A DNA stretch of 64,000 bases from JABDQW01 sp942492025 (GCA_942492025.1 CALODJ010000012.1:62001-126000), one strand, 5' to 3'. Shown: positions 36,201-44,909, counted from the stretch's first letter. The notes: generated by a model from the letters alone, not told the origin. A program made the numbers and translations.

Positions 36201-37397
36201 ATGCTGACGATTGAACAACAAAACGCGACCCGTGGCATTGCGTTATTGCGCCTCGGCTTTCGGCCGTTTTTTCTTGGTGCTGCTGTTTATGCCGTTTTGT
36301 CGGTATCTGTTTGGTTGATGATCGTTGTTTTCGATGCTGAGCCAACGCTGGCGGGATTGCCTCCCGCCATCTGGCATGCCCATGAAATGTTGTTCGGCTA
36401 TGCCATGGCCGTCATTGCCGGTTTTTTATTGACGGCGATCAGAAACTGGACCGGTCAGCAGACGATCAGAGGGCAAGGGCTGTTGCTGATGTTCACATTG
36501 TGGCTGCTTGCACGCATGCTGTCGTTGAGTGCAGCGGCTATTCCACTCGCTGTGATGGCGGTGTTTGATTTGCTGTTCATGCTGATGCTGGTTGCAGCCA
36601 CGGCTTATCCCGTGCTTAAAGTGAAGCAGTATGCACAACTGGGTATTATCTCTAAATTGGTGTTGCTGTTGTTCAGTAATGCCCTTTTTTATCTTGGTGC
36701 AACGGGTCTGATCGAAGAGGGAGTGCGATGGGGTCTGTACTCCGGTTTGTACATGATCCTGGCATTACTGCTGGTGATGGCAAGGCGAGTCATTCCGTTC
36801 TTCATCGAGAAGGGCACCATCAGCGGTGTAAAAGTTAAAAACTGGAAATGGGTTGATAGTACCAGCCTGGTGCTGTTGCTGTTGCTCTGGGCTGTTGACG
36901 TGTTCACAGATCATCAAGTTGCCGCATCAGTGATTGCGGCGGCATTATTCATCGTTCATGTGATACGCATCACCGGCTGGTACACGAATAGCCTGTGGAA
37001 TGAGCCGCTGCTTTGGGTATTGTATGTGGCTTATGCTTTTATAGTCAGCGGATTTCTGTTGAAAGCATCTGAGCTATGGCTTACGACGGTGCCTTTGTTG
37101 TACGTGCACGCCTTTGCCTACGCAGGCATCGGTATTATGACTATTGGCATGATGTCGAGGGTGATACTCGGACACACCGGCAGGAATGTAACTACACCAC
37201 CCGCGGTGCTCACAGGGTGTTTTGCACTATTGGTCTGCGGAGCCGTCACTCGAGTTCTATTGCCCTTGCTGGACATGAGCCACTATGTGTTCTGGCTTGC
37301 GGCCTCGCAGCTGCTGTGGATCGCTTCGTTTCTGGTGTTTTTAGTGGTGTACACACCGATGCTGTTGAAGCCGCGTATTGATGGACTGGATGGATGA
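36201..37397 (+). CDS. NnrS-family haem and copper membrane protein
   Basis: A polytopic membrane protein of about 398 residues from ATG 36201 (a GTG at 36186, directly after the terminator, is in frame). About twelve hydrophobic segments and the family motif PPAIWHAHEMLFGYAMAVIAGFLLTAIRNWTG with conserved His-Ala-His-Glu identify NnrS, a haem protein tied to nitric oxide stress and denitrification. Later HAFAYAGIGIMTIGMMSRVILGHTGR fits as well. Separate transcription from the qmo operon is likely, with no clear promoter seen. It points to nitrogen-oxide respiration or stress in this organism. Confidence 0.88.
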   Translation: MLTIEQQNATRGIALLRLGFRPFFLGAAVYAVLSVSVWLMIVVFDAEPTLAGLPPAIWHAHEMLFGYAMAVIAGFLLTAIRNWTGQQTIRGQGLLLMFTLWLLARMLSLSAAAIPLAVMAVFDLLFMLMLVAATAYPVLKVKQYAQLGIISKLVLLLFSNALFYLGATGLIEEGVRWGLYSGLYMILALLLVMARRVIPFFIEKGTISGVKVKNWKWVDSTSLVLLLLLWAVDVFTDHQVAASVIAAALFIVHVIRITGWYTNSLWNEPLLWVLYVAYAFIVSGFLLKASELWLTTVPLLYVHAFAYAGIGIMTIGMMSRVILGHTGRNVTTPPAVLTGCFALLVCGAVTRVLLPLLDMSHYVFWLAASQLLWIASFLVFLVVYTPMLLKPRIDGLDG

Positions 37398-37447
37398 GTA
37401 CAGGCGGCTTATAATATCAAGATATAAACCGTTCGTTAGCTTTGCCT

Positions 37448-37476
37448 TAGCCCGCCTATATGCAATAGGCGGGCTA
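37448..37476. terminator. Perfect hairpin between NnrS and the hydrogenase operon
   Basis: TAGCCCGCCTAT (37448-37459) and ATAGGCGGGCTA (37465-37476) form a 12-pair stem with a five-base loop. It is placed where the two convergent transcripts meet, so it may end both, although it lacks a T-run. TAGCCCGC is also the family-1 end sequence. Confidence 0.5.
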
Positions 37477-37482
37477 GACAGG

Positions 37483-37677
37483 CTATTTGCTGCGCATGGC
37501 GTAGACAACAAAAGCAATAACGCCCGCTACCAGCAGAGCGATGATGTGCTCGACATGGAGCAGACTGTGTATCGACGGGTCTGCAACGTGGCCGGGGTGT
37601 GCATGGGCAGCAGGTGAAATCACAGCCAATAAAAATGGCACTACTGTAAACGGTTTGAATCGTTTAATAGGGTTCAT
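37483..37677 (-). CDS. Small HupE-like membrane protein
   Basis: A 64-residue protein with a signal peptide (FTVVPFLLAVISPAAHA) followed by HPGHVADPSIHSLLHVEHIIALLVAG and one membrane helix (IIALLVAGVIAFVVYAM). The His-rich start and HSLLHVEHIIALL resemble the beginning of HupE/UreJ (which carry a His-Pro, Gly, Asp-His motif before the first helix). Only this first piece is present, where HupE proteins have about 190 residues. Last gene of the hydrogenase operon, 21 bases after the large subunit. A role in nickel uptake is possible but unproven. Confidence 0.6.
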   Translation of the reverse strand: MNPIKRFKPFTVVPFLLAVISPAAHAHPGHVADPSIHSLLHVEHIIALLVAGVIAFVVYAMRSK

Positions 37678-37698
37678 ATAAAAAAGCTCCAGTATCGG

Positions 37699-39443
37699 TT
37701 AGCGCACTTTGACAGTCGTCAGTTCTTCACCATCCGGATCGGTCAGGTGTACTGCACAGGCAATACAGGGATCGAAGCTGTGAATGGTGCGTAGTATTTC
37801 AACAGGCTGTTCGGGATCATGCAAGCTATGATTATCTTCAAGGGCCGCTTCATAGGCACCGGGTTGGCCATTCGGGTCTCTCGGGCCGGCATTCCAGGTG
37901 CTGGGAACGACAGCCTGGTAGTTGTTAATTCTTTCGTTCTCAATCACGATCCAGTGTGCCAGGGCGCCTCGTGGCGCCTCCATGTAGCCGACACCACGCG
38001 CCTCTGTTTGGGCCAGGTGGAGGGTTCCCACAACACTTCGTTGAATGTGCGCGTTTCACCGGCCTTGATGTTGGCGATGAGATCGTCATACCAGCCCTGC
38101 ATGTTGTCAGCGATGATTTTGGTTTCCAGTCCCCGTGCCGCCGTTCGACCGAGAGTGGAGAACAGGGCGGTTACAGGGACATCCAGTGTGCTCAATGTCG
38201 AATCGACCAGTTCTTTTGTTGGCTCATGACCCTTGGCATACAGCATTAATACGCGTGCCAACGGCCCGACTTCCATTGAATGACCTTTCCAGCGTGGTGA
38301 TTTGAGCCATGAATAGGACTGATCAACATCGAGATGCTGATAGGGCGGTTTCGGGCCGGTGTAATTCAGAGTGGTCTCGCCATCATAAGGGTGCAATCCT
38401 TGATCCTTGCCCGCATTATAGTCATACCAGGAATGTGATACGTATTCCTGGATCTGGCTGGGGTCGTTCATATCGACTTCATGGATCGTGTTCAGGTCGC
38501 GGTTCAAAATCGCGCCAGCAGGGATCAGATAAGATGGGATATCGCCCATCCCCTTGCCTGCGGTTGGGAAATCACCGTAAGTGAGGAAGTTGCCGAGCCC
38601 CTCGCCGCGTGAACCCCAGTCCTTGTAAAAGCCGGCAATGGCGACCAGGTCAGGTATATAAACCTGATCGACGAATATCCTCATCTGATTGATGACGTCC
38701 TGCACCTGAGAGAGCCGTTTGGAATTGATCGCGGAATCCGAATTTAGGTCGATTGGGCAAGCGACACCGCCAACGAGGAAATTCGGATGTGGATTTTTGC
38801 CGCCGAAAATGGCGTGTAATTTGACGACTTCGCGCTGCCAGCTGAGTGCTTCAAGATAGTGGGAGACAGCCATCAGGTTGGCTTCTGGCGGCAGTTTGTA
38901 GGCGGGGTGACCCCAGTAGGCCTTGGCAAAAATGCCGAGCTGTCCGGCTTCGACAAAGTCCTTCAGCTTTTTCTTCATGTCGGCAAAGTAGCCGGGTGAG
39001 GACTTCGGGTAGCTGCTCAATGATTGCGCCAGCTCGGATGTCGCTTTCGGATCAGCGCTCAAGGCGGATACCACGTCCACCCAGTCCAATGCGTGCAGAT
39101 GATAGAAATGCATCACATGATCGTGCACATATTGCGCTGCGTTCATCAGGTTGCGGATCAGTTCGGCATTGGGCGGGACCTTGTAATCCAACGCATTCTC
39201 GACCGAGCGAATCGAAGCCAGACCATGCACAAGGGTGCACACGCCACAGATGCGCTGTGCAAATGCCCAGGCATCACGCGGATCTCTGCCCTGCAAAATG
39301 ACTTCGATACCCCGCACCATCGTGCCGGATGAATAGGCGCTGGCAATCTTGTCGCCTTCCATCTGGGCCTCTATACGTAAGTGGCCTTCGATACGTGTAA
39401 TCGGGTCAACTACAACTCTATCATTACCGCTTTTATTGGACAT
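37699..39443 (-). pseudogene. hynL: [NiFe] hydrogenase large subunit, interrupted by a one-base frameshift
   Basis: Catalytic subunit of the periplasmic group 1e-type hydrogenase. The first frame (39443 to 37944) carries the N-terminal site RICGVCTLVHGLAS; the C-terminal site DPCIACAVH lies in another frame (to 37699). Both sites bind NiFe(CN)2CO. The frames join at minus-strand CCCAAACAGAGG (plus-strand TTT at 38007-38009): one extra A would restore WPKTEARGVGYMEAPRG, the family sequence. The first frame ends as WPKQRRVVSATW, which does not fit the family. A sequencing or assembly error in a homopolymer, a true mutation, or programmed slippage are all possible. The restored C-terminus ends with a peptide after DPCIACAVH, as needed for maturation by the protease at 44297-44857. 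Confidence 0.85.
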
Positions 39444-39459
39444 ATTCGTGTTGCTCTTC

Positions 39460-39915
39460 TTATGAATTCAGATAATCAGACAAGATACTGTACTGTTGTG
39501 CGCTTTCGCCGCTTGCCGAAACGTTTTCTTCGTCAATCTCCATGCAGGTTCTTGCCATCCGGCTGCTCATCGCCGCCTGCCAGGCAGGGCTACCAGATGA
39601 ACATTGTTCGCATGGCGTCAATGCAGCCACCGCTGCCCTGGATACAAAATAACCGGCCTGTTCCGTCCAGTTTCCTTCTGATCCGCAGCGTGTGTGACTG
39701 TCGAAGGTGGCGGATTTTGCTGATCTCAGAGCATCCAGAAGTTCATCATCAGAGGCTTCATTGTCAGCAGCAACGCTAACAGCACCCGCAATGCGCTTGT
39801 CGGTACTCAATGGCAATACGTGTTCGATAAATCTGGCCGCAATTAAACGCTGATCATGCGCATCCAGACCTTTCAGCGCCTGCCTGAATTCAGTGTCATT
39901 GGTTATTTGAATCAT
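39460..39915 (-). CDS. Unknown protein in the hydrogenase operon
   Basis: A 151-residue protein I do not recognise. The first half is helical and acidic (FRQALKGLDAHDQRLIAARF, then NEASDDELLDALRSAKSAT); the second half contains five cysteines, in RCGSEGNWTEQAGYF, TPCEQCSSGSPAWQAAM and RTCMEID. It has no signal peptide or membrane segment. It lies between isp2 and the large-subunit gene, all in the same direction with short gaps, so it probably serves assembly or electron transfer of this hydrogenase. The Cys pair suggests metal or cluster binding, an inference only. Confidence 0.7.
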   Translation of the reverse strand: MIQITNDTEFRQALKGLDAHDQRLIAARFIEHVLPLSTDKRIAGAVSVAADNEASDDELLDALRSAKSATFDSHTRCGSEGNWTEQAGYFVSRAAVAALTPCEQCSSGSPAWQAAMSSRMARTCMEIDEENVSASGESAQQYSILSDYLNS

Positions 39916-39935
39916 GTTGGAAACTCTGTGTTTTG

Positions 39936-41195
39936 TTAATTTTCTTCAAGGTGCTCGGCAATTGTCTCGGTCAGGCTAAACACCGGGATATCCATGTGGT
40001 ACTCTTCGAGGCCATCTTCGATATGAATCCGGCAGTTCGAGCAGGCGCTGACGATACCATCGACATGGATGGCATCGAGCTGGGCTTTCTTGCGTTTGAA
40101 CACGTTGAGTCTGCCATCATCAGCGCGTTCGATCGAGCTGACGCCGCCGCCGGCACCACAACACCAGTTCATTTTGCCGTTGTCGGGCATTTCGACGAAA
40201 TTATCCGCGAACAGGTTGATCAGGTTGCGGGGTTCTTCGATAACACCGCCACGACGGGCAATCTGGCAAGGATCGTGATAGGTCAACTTCTGTGTTTCCT
40301 TGCCGGTTAATTTAAGACGGCCCTCTTTGCGAAATTCATCCAGCACTTCGAGAATATGTCGCACCTTGAAGTCGAACGGCTTGCCGATCAGGTTGGGTCC
40401 ATCCCAGCGGATCGCCATGTAGGCGTGGCCACATTCCGGGCTGATCACGGTTTTGACTTTCAGTTTTTCGGCAGCGTCGACGATGCGTTGCACCAGTTCA
40501 GCGGCGATATCGGAGACGCCGATTTGTATACCGGAATTGGTCGCTTCGAACGCATCCGTTGAAATCGTCCAGCTGGCACCAGCCTTGGCGAATATTTTTC
40601 CGATGGATTCGATGAACTCGGGGAAGTTCATGATTTCCATCGAGGAAAGCAGCAGCATGTAGTCTGCACCTTCGACATCGACCGGTATTTTCATACCGCT
40701 GTCTTTTTCGATATGACTGATCTGTGCCATCAACGCCGGCACTTTGACTCCCATCGGACTGCCGATGGTGACGGCACGCCTGGTGGCGCCAATCAGGCCA
40801 TCGGGTGCGTGACCGGCGACAGCCATGCCCTCACGTGTCCTGCGTATCATCTCGGTAATGTCATTGCCCACGGGACAGACCATCGAGCAACGCCCGCACA
40901 GCGTGCAGTTGTCGTACACCAGGGTTTCCCAGTCGGCCAGCAATTGCTCATCGACGGTTTTGGCCAGGCCAAACATCTTCATCAGGCGCCCGATCAGGGT
41001 GTATTCAGTGAACCAGATGCGGCGCAATGGTTCGGTCTTGGTGATTGGCGTGCGGTCCGGCTCGCCGGTTTCGGTATAGAACAGACAGGCTTCTGCGCAC
41101 ATGCCGCAATGAACGCAACTACTGAAAAACGAGGCCACCGATGAATCGACCTGTTCCTTTAGTGCGTTGATACCTTTTTCCAGGGATGCGCTCAT
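39936..41195 (-). CDS. isp2: HdrD-like iron-sulfur protein Isp2
   Basis: A 419-residue cytoplasmic protein that, with Isp1, is thought to connect the hydrogenase to the quinone or sulfur pathway. It has two [4Fe-4S] motifs (CVHCGMCAEACLFYTETG and CTLCGRCSMVCPVGND) and CCG-type cysteines in the C-terminal half (WCCGAGGGVSSIERADDG, then SACSNCRIHIEDGL). The layout is that of HdrD/DsrK-type proteins, as found in hydrogenase operons of purple sulfur bacteria. The ATG overlaps the isp1 stop by four bases. Confidence 0.88.
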   Translation of the reverse strand: MSASLEKGINALKEQVDSSVASFFSSCVHCGMCAEACLFYTETGEPDRTPITKTEPLRRIWFTEYTLIGRLMKMFGLAKTVDEQLLADWETLVYDNCTLCGRCSMVCPVGNDITEMIRRTREGMAVAGHAPDGLIGATRRAVTIGSPMGVKVPALMAQISHIEKDSGMKIPVDVEGADYMLLLSSMEIMNFPEFIESIGKIFAKAGASWTISTDAFEATNSGIQIGVSDIAAELVQRIVDAAEKLKVKTVISPECGHAYMAIRWDGPNLIGKPFDFKVRHILEVLDEFRKEGRLKLTGKETQKLTYHDPCQIARRGGVIEEPRNLINLFADNFVEMPDNGKMNWCCGAGGGVSSIERADDGRLNVFKRKKAQLDAIHVDGIVSACSNCRIHIEDGLEEYHMDIPVFSLTETIAEHLEEN

Positions 41196-41854
41196 GATTC
41201 AACTCCACGGTAACCAGAAATTGCGCCGTTATACCAGCGTGCCAAAAACAGGGTAAATGTGTGCATCAGTTTGGTGAACGGGAACAGCACCATCAGCAGT
41301 TCGACACTGAGTATATGCAGTGCCAGCATCGTTACCGGCGAACCGACGAGACGGTGGAAGGCCAGGTAGCCGGTCAGCAGGGGAGCGATGGTGACAAACC
41401 AGACAATGTAATCCTGTGGGCCGCTTAAGTGGCGCAGAACCTTGTCGGTCATACGGTGCACGAGTATGGCCAGCAGGGCGATGATGCTGACGACGGCGAT
41501 CGCATCGACAATTTGCGTCGGTAGGGATGGCCAGCCGAAGCCGATGATATCCCTGATCAGCAGGATGTGTGGCGCGAACAGAAAAATGGTAACGAATAGA
41601 CCGATATGAAAGATGTAGCCTGCCGTTATGGTAAAGGTCGAACGTTTGAACGTTTCCATATCCGGCGGCAGCATGCGTGAGGCTATCGTGCGCATGCCGC
41701 TCCTCATCTCGGAACCCTTGGCTTCAGCGAGATTGGTTTTGCGCCCCAGCAGCAGGATTTCACCCAGGCGGATGATGATACCGGCAACAAAAATGATGGT
41801 TGCGATCTGAAAACCCGGCCCGCGTACCCAGCTCAGGAACTCGATTTCACTCAT
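41192..41854 (-). CDS. isp1: Membrane cytochrome b-like protein Isp1
   Basis: A 220-residue protein with about five membrane helices, including IATIIFVAGIIIRLGEILLL, ITAGYIFHIGLFVTIFLFAP, AIAVVSIIALLAILVHRM, IVWFVTIAPLLTGYLAFHRL and LSVELLMVLFPFTKLMHTF. Histidines in the second, fourth and fifth (FHIGLF, FHRLV, MHTF) could bind haem b, as in NarI/DsrM-type subunits. With Isp2 it forms the membrane anchor and quinone-side partner of the hydrogenase. It lies 45 bases after the small subunit. Confidence 0.85.
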   Translation of the reverse strand: MSEIEFLSWVRGPGFQIATIIFVAGIIIRLGEILLLGRKTNLAEAKGSEMRSGMRTIASRMLPPDMETFKRSTFTITAGYIFHIGLFVTIFLFAPHILLIRDIIGFGWPSLPTQIVDAIAVVSIIALLAILVHRMTDKVLRHLSGPQDYIVWFVTIAPLLTGYLAFHRLVGSPVTMLALHILSVELLMVLFPFTKLMHTFTLFLARWYNGAISGYRGVES

Positions 41855-41899
41855 GACATTTACCTCGTGGATATCTTTCCATATCGTTATCGGATGTAC

Positions 41900-43000
41900 T
41901 CACTTTTTAAGGTCGTCTATCGTGGCCTTTTCGTGAGATTCACTCGTCTTGTTCTTTTTAAAGCGGTTCATCATACCGACCGCAGCGGCGCCGGCAGCAG
42001 CACCGGCCGCAGCGTAGACGGCGGTTTTGGAAATGTCCTCGGTCGGCATCGACAGTGCCCTGTAAAAGCCGCCCCCGTCCCAGAAATGGGGTTCAGAGCA
42101 ACCGATGCAGGGGTGGCCGGCCTCGATCGGGAAACTGACGCCGCCGTTCCATTTGGTCGTCGCACAGGCGTTGTAGGTCGAGGGGCCTTTGCAGCCGAGT
42201 TTGTACAAACACCAGCCCAGGCGCGCACCTTCGTCATCAAAGGTCTCTGCGAACAGGCCTTTGTCGTAAAACGGACGACGATAACAGCGGTCATGAATAC
42301 TCTGACCGTAGAACGCCATCGGGCGCCCCAGGTGATCCAGTTCGGGCAGGGTGCCAAAGGTCAGAAAATGCGTAAGCACACCCGTTATGACGACCGGGAT
42401 CGGTGGGCATCCGGGTACATTGATGATATCTTTGTCTTTGATGATGTCACTCACGGCCACAGCGCCGGTCGGGTTCGGTTTTGCATTGGGGATACCACCG
42501 AAGGCGGCACAGCTCCCGACTGAAATAATCGCGGCAGCACCCTTGGCGGTGTCCGTTAGCATGTCCAGATTGCTGATACCGGCGATGGTCGAATAGCCGG
42601 GATTGCCCAGGGGTATCGAGCCGTCGACAACCAGCAGGTATTTACCTTTGTTTTCCTCCATGGCCGCTTCACGGGCAGCCTCCGCAGCATGTCCTGAAGC
42701 TGCCTGCAGCGTATGATGATAGTCCAGCGATATGGAGTCAAAAATCAGGTTTTCCACGGTCGCTGAGTGCGCGCGCGTCAGCGATTCGGTACAGCCGGTG
42801 CATTCCTGGAAAGATAACCAGATCACCGAGGGTTTTTTCGCCTTCTCCAACGCATTCGCAATCGTGGGGATCATTGTCGGTGGCAGCGCCATCATCGATG
42901 CCGTTGCGGCACAGAACTTGAGGAAACTGCGTCGCGATATGCCCTGGCTGCGTAAGGCCTCACCCAGTGTTCTGTCTTTTGGGGATATCTCCTTTGTCAT
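41900..43000 (-). CDS. hynS: [NiFe] hydrogenase small subunit, Tat-exported
   Basis: Electron-transfer subunit of 366 residues. A twin-arginine signal (RRSFLKFCAATASMMALPP) sends the folded dimer to the periplasm, and a C-terminal hydrophobic helix (TAVYAAAGAAAGAAAVGMM) anchors it. Cluster ligands are visible: ECTGCTESLTRAHS, GSCAAFGGIPNAKPNPTGA, PGCPPIPVV, then HDRCYRRPFYDKG, GWCLYKLGCKGPSTYNAC and HPCIGCSEPHFW. The proximal motif is CTGCTES, not the six-Cys CTCC form of oxygen-tolerant enzymes, so this is probably the oxygen-sensitive type. Isp1/Isp2 neighbours place it in group 1e. Confidence 0.94.
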   Translation of the reverse strand: MTKEISPKDRTLGEALRSQGISRRSFLKFCAATASMMALPPTMIPTIANALEKAKKPSVIWLSFQECTGCTESLTRAHSATVENLIFDSISLDYHHTLQAASGHAAEAAREAAMEENKGKYLLVVDGSIPLGNPGYSTIAGISNLDMLTDTAKGAAAIISVGSCAAFGGIPNAKPNPTGAVAVSDIIKDKDIINVPGCPPIPVVITGVLTHFLTFGTLPELDHLGRPMAFYGQSIHDRCYRRPFYDKGLFAETFDDEGARLGWCLYKLGCKGPSTYNACATTKWNGGVSFPIEAGHPCIGCSEPHFWDGGGFYRALSMPTEDISKTAVYAAAGAAAGAAAVGMMNRFKKNKTSESHEKATIDDLKK

Positions 43001-43462
43001 CTAATTGGTCTCCGCGTGTGTTTCGGTTTCATCTGGTCCAGGTCTGTCTTCGAGCGTTTGTTCGAGTAAATCCAGGGAAGTAGCCATGTCTTCTCGCTGT
43101 GACTCGAGAATACCGGGAAAACGCGTTATTTCGATGAAGCGGCCAATGACATCGTTTTCCGTATTGAAATGTGTGACCAACCAGACACCGGCAAACCGGG
43201 TTTCGTATATTTCACTCGGGCCGAGCGCATTTAACTTGGCGTGGACTTCCCCGCAGCCCAGCGTATCCAGGATGGTTTCTTCCTCGCCAGGTGCCAGCGG
43301 TATACTGCGCAGGTCGATAATGCTGCTATGGCCTGTTTCCAGTAAATTTCGCAGGGCATGGCGGATCTCATGCAATAACGGCTGCACATTCCAGGTGAGC
43401 TCATTACCAATCTGGATATTGAATTGGGATTTCACGGAGTCTGGCATGGCAGTCTCAGTCAA
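43001..43462 (-). CDS. HupH/HyaF-type hydrogenase maturation protein
   Basis: A 153-residue protein that matches the C-terminal domain of HupH/HyaF: LLHEIRHALRNLLETGHSSIIDLRSIPLAPGEEETILDTLGCGEV, then ETRFAGVWLVTHFNTENDV. HyaF and HupH usually have two copies of this domain; here there is one. These proteins help in assembly of the small subunit's iron-sulfur clusters. The gene ends one base before the small-subunit start and begins inside the end of the stress-protein gene (eight-base overlap). Confidence 0.82.
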   Translation of the reverse strand: MTETAMPDSVKSQFNIQIGNELTWNVQPLLHEIRHALRNLLETGHSSIIDLRSIPLAPGEEETILDTLGCGEVHAKLNALGPSEIYETRFAGVWLVTHFNTENDVIGRFIEITRFPGILESQREDMATSLDLLEQTLEDRPGPDETETHAETN

Positions 43463-44297
43463 GCACCGGGCACTGCGGTTCCGCTGACCATACCAGTAAC
43501 GGGCAATTGGAATGTCGGATGACTTCCGCGGTCACGGATTCATCCATCGCAATTTTGTTGCCTTCGCAACCGTGCGTAGCCATCGATACCAGATCGATAT
43601 TCATTCGGTCGATTCTATCCAGTATCTCCCTGATTGGTCGTTTGTAGGTGGTCATATCGAGCGAGACTTTCAGGCCCGAGTTGGCCAGAGTAACGCTCTG
43701 GTCCTGTAATTTCGCCTTGATAGCGGCTTTTTGTTCCTTGTATTCCGCATGCTCCAGTTCGTCGTGAAACAACACCACTTCAGAGTCGTGTAATTTGGCA
43801 AAGCGCTCAACGCAACCTAGAATCGCCGAGGATGCATCAGAGCCATCCAGAGGCACCAGTATGCGTTTAAATAGCTCTTCGATTCGCTTGTCAGTGGGCT
43901 CCGGACGTGTGCTGTGCAGGATAAAGACAGGGCAGGGTGACTGTTTCAGCACCTGCTCGGTAACGCTGCCCTCACGGATGCGCTCGAGCCCGTAACGGCC
44001 GTGCGTCGACATGAGTACGGTGGACGCCGGCAGCAGTATGGCCATTTTGATGATTTCATGTACCGGATCACCCATGCGTGTTTCACGCTCGACTCTCCAG
44101 CCTTCGTAATTCAATTGTTCGTATATGGTATTGATATTTGGAAGAAAATCGACGGCTGCTGTACGTGGCTCGACTTCGGGTGTTACATGAAGCAGAATTA
44201 TGCGTGTCGTATCTTTTGGTGAGATAGCCCGCACATAGAGAAGGGTTTCTACAACGGACTCACTACCATCAATTGGGATAAGTATTGTTTGTTCCAT
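43455..44297 (-). CDS. Two-domain universal stress protein inside the hydrogenase operon
   Basis: A 280-residue protein with two UspA domains, each of about 140 residues. The first has TILIPIDGSESVVETLLYV and STVLMSTHGRYGLERIREG; the second LVPLDGSDASSAILGCVERF and LVSMATHGCEGNKIAMDES, with the G-2x-G-9x-G type ATP-binding loop poorly kept. Start ATG overlaps the stop of the protease gene (TAATG). Usp proteins respond to starvation or redox stress; why one sits between the hydrogenase protease and HupH-like genes is unclear. Confidence 0.85.
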   Translation of the reverse strand: MEQTILIPIDGSESVVETLLYVRAISPKDTTRIILLHVTPEVEPRTAAVDFLPNINTIYEQLNYEGWRVERETRMGDPVHEIIKMAILLPASTVLMSTHGRYGLERIREGSVTEQVLKQSPCPVFILHSTRPEPTDKRIEELFKRILVPLDGSDASSAILGCVERFAKLHDSEVVLFHDELEHAEYKEQKAAIKAKLQDQSVTLANSGLKVSLDMTTYKRPIREILDRIDRMNIDLVSMATHGCEGNKIAMDESVTAEVIRHSNCPLLVWSAEPQCPVLD

Positions 44298-44857
44298 TAT
44301 CTTTCTGCCCCCGTATTTGGTGATTCTACATTTGTCTTGTTACTGAGTTGTTGCGTTGCAGCTGCCCGTTGGTTCAATGGCTGATGTTTCCAGGCAAGCA
44401 ACAGCAGTACTGCCTGTTCAACGGCCTCCGGCAATGCCTGCTTGACGCTTTCTGTGGGTTCCATACCCCAGTCCATGTATTCCGGCTGAATACCGATCAA
44501 TGCGCGGTTGGCGGGTAAACACCCGGTCAGACGTGCAATGTCCATCAGGTCCATCAGTCCCACTTCGTGGGCGCTGCGCCTGGCAGCACCGAGATAGGCA
44601 TCCATGTCTGCGCTCGCGAAGGTTTTTACTGCGCCTGCGGGCATATCCAGTTCTGCGGCATCAAACACAATCAGGTTATGACAGTCTTCGATCCAGGTGG
44701 CCAAAGTAAAACTCAGCGTGCCACCGTCCAGAAAAGTGAACCCGGCAGCTTCAGCATATATTGACTGCATCAGGCTGAGCGCGTGTATCCCCGCCCCCTC
44801 ATCCGATAGTAAGGTGTTGCCAATGCCGAGGACCAGGGTTTTGGTTTGAGTTGTCAT
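44297..44857 (-). CDS. hupD: Hydrogenase maturation protease (HupD/HyaD family)
   Basis: Endopeptidase of 186 residues that trims the C-terminus of the large subunit once nickel is inserted. It has the family nickel-sensing start LVLGIGNTLLSDEGAGIHAL with the conserved Asp/Glu, then FDAAELDMPAGAVKTF and SAHEVGLMDLMDIARLTG, with the conserved His. It is the first gene of the minus-strand operon that also has the small and large subunits and is divergent from hypC. The C-terminal tail is longer than usual. Confidence 0.9.
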   Translation of the reverse strand: MTTQTKTLVLGIGNTLLSDEGAGIHALSLMQSIYAEAAGFTFLDGGTLSFTLATWIEDCHNLIVFDAAELDMPAGAVKTFASADMDAYLGAARRSAHEVGLMDLMDIARLTGCLPANRALIGIQPEYMDWGMEPTESVKQALPEAVEQAVLLLLAWKHQPLNQRAAATQQLSNKTNVESPNTGAER

Positions 44858-44895
44858 TTGTGTCTAGTATATTAACCAGTGCTCATGTACTTATA

Positions 44896-44909
44896 TTGAT
44901 TCAGGTCAA
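44896..44909. promoter_or_regulatory. FNR-like box in the hydrogenase/hyp divergent promoter
   Basis: TTGATTCAGGTCAA agrees with the FNR/Anr consensus TTGAT-N4-ATCAA at nine of ten positions. It lies between hupD (minus) and hypC (plus), about 70 bases before hypC. A second, weaker palindrome, TTGATAATTATTCAA, lies at 44952-44966. This would fit expression of the hydrogenase under low oxygen. Confidence 0.5.

Noticed and set aside
37699..38031. A separate 110-residue gene at the 3' end of the hydrogenase large-subunit gene
   Set aside because: It carries the DPCIACAVH C-terminal site of the large subunit and joins the upstream frame if one A is added; it is the broken end of that gene.
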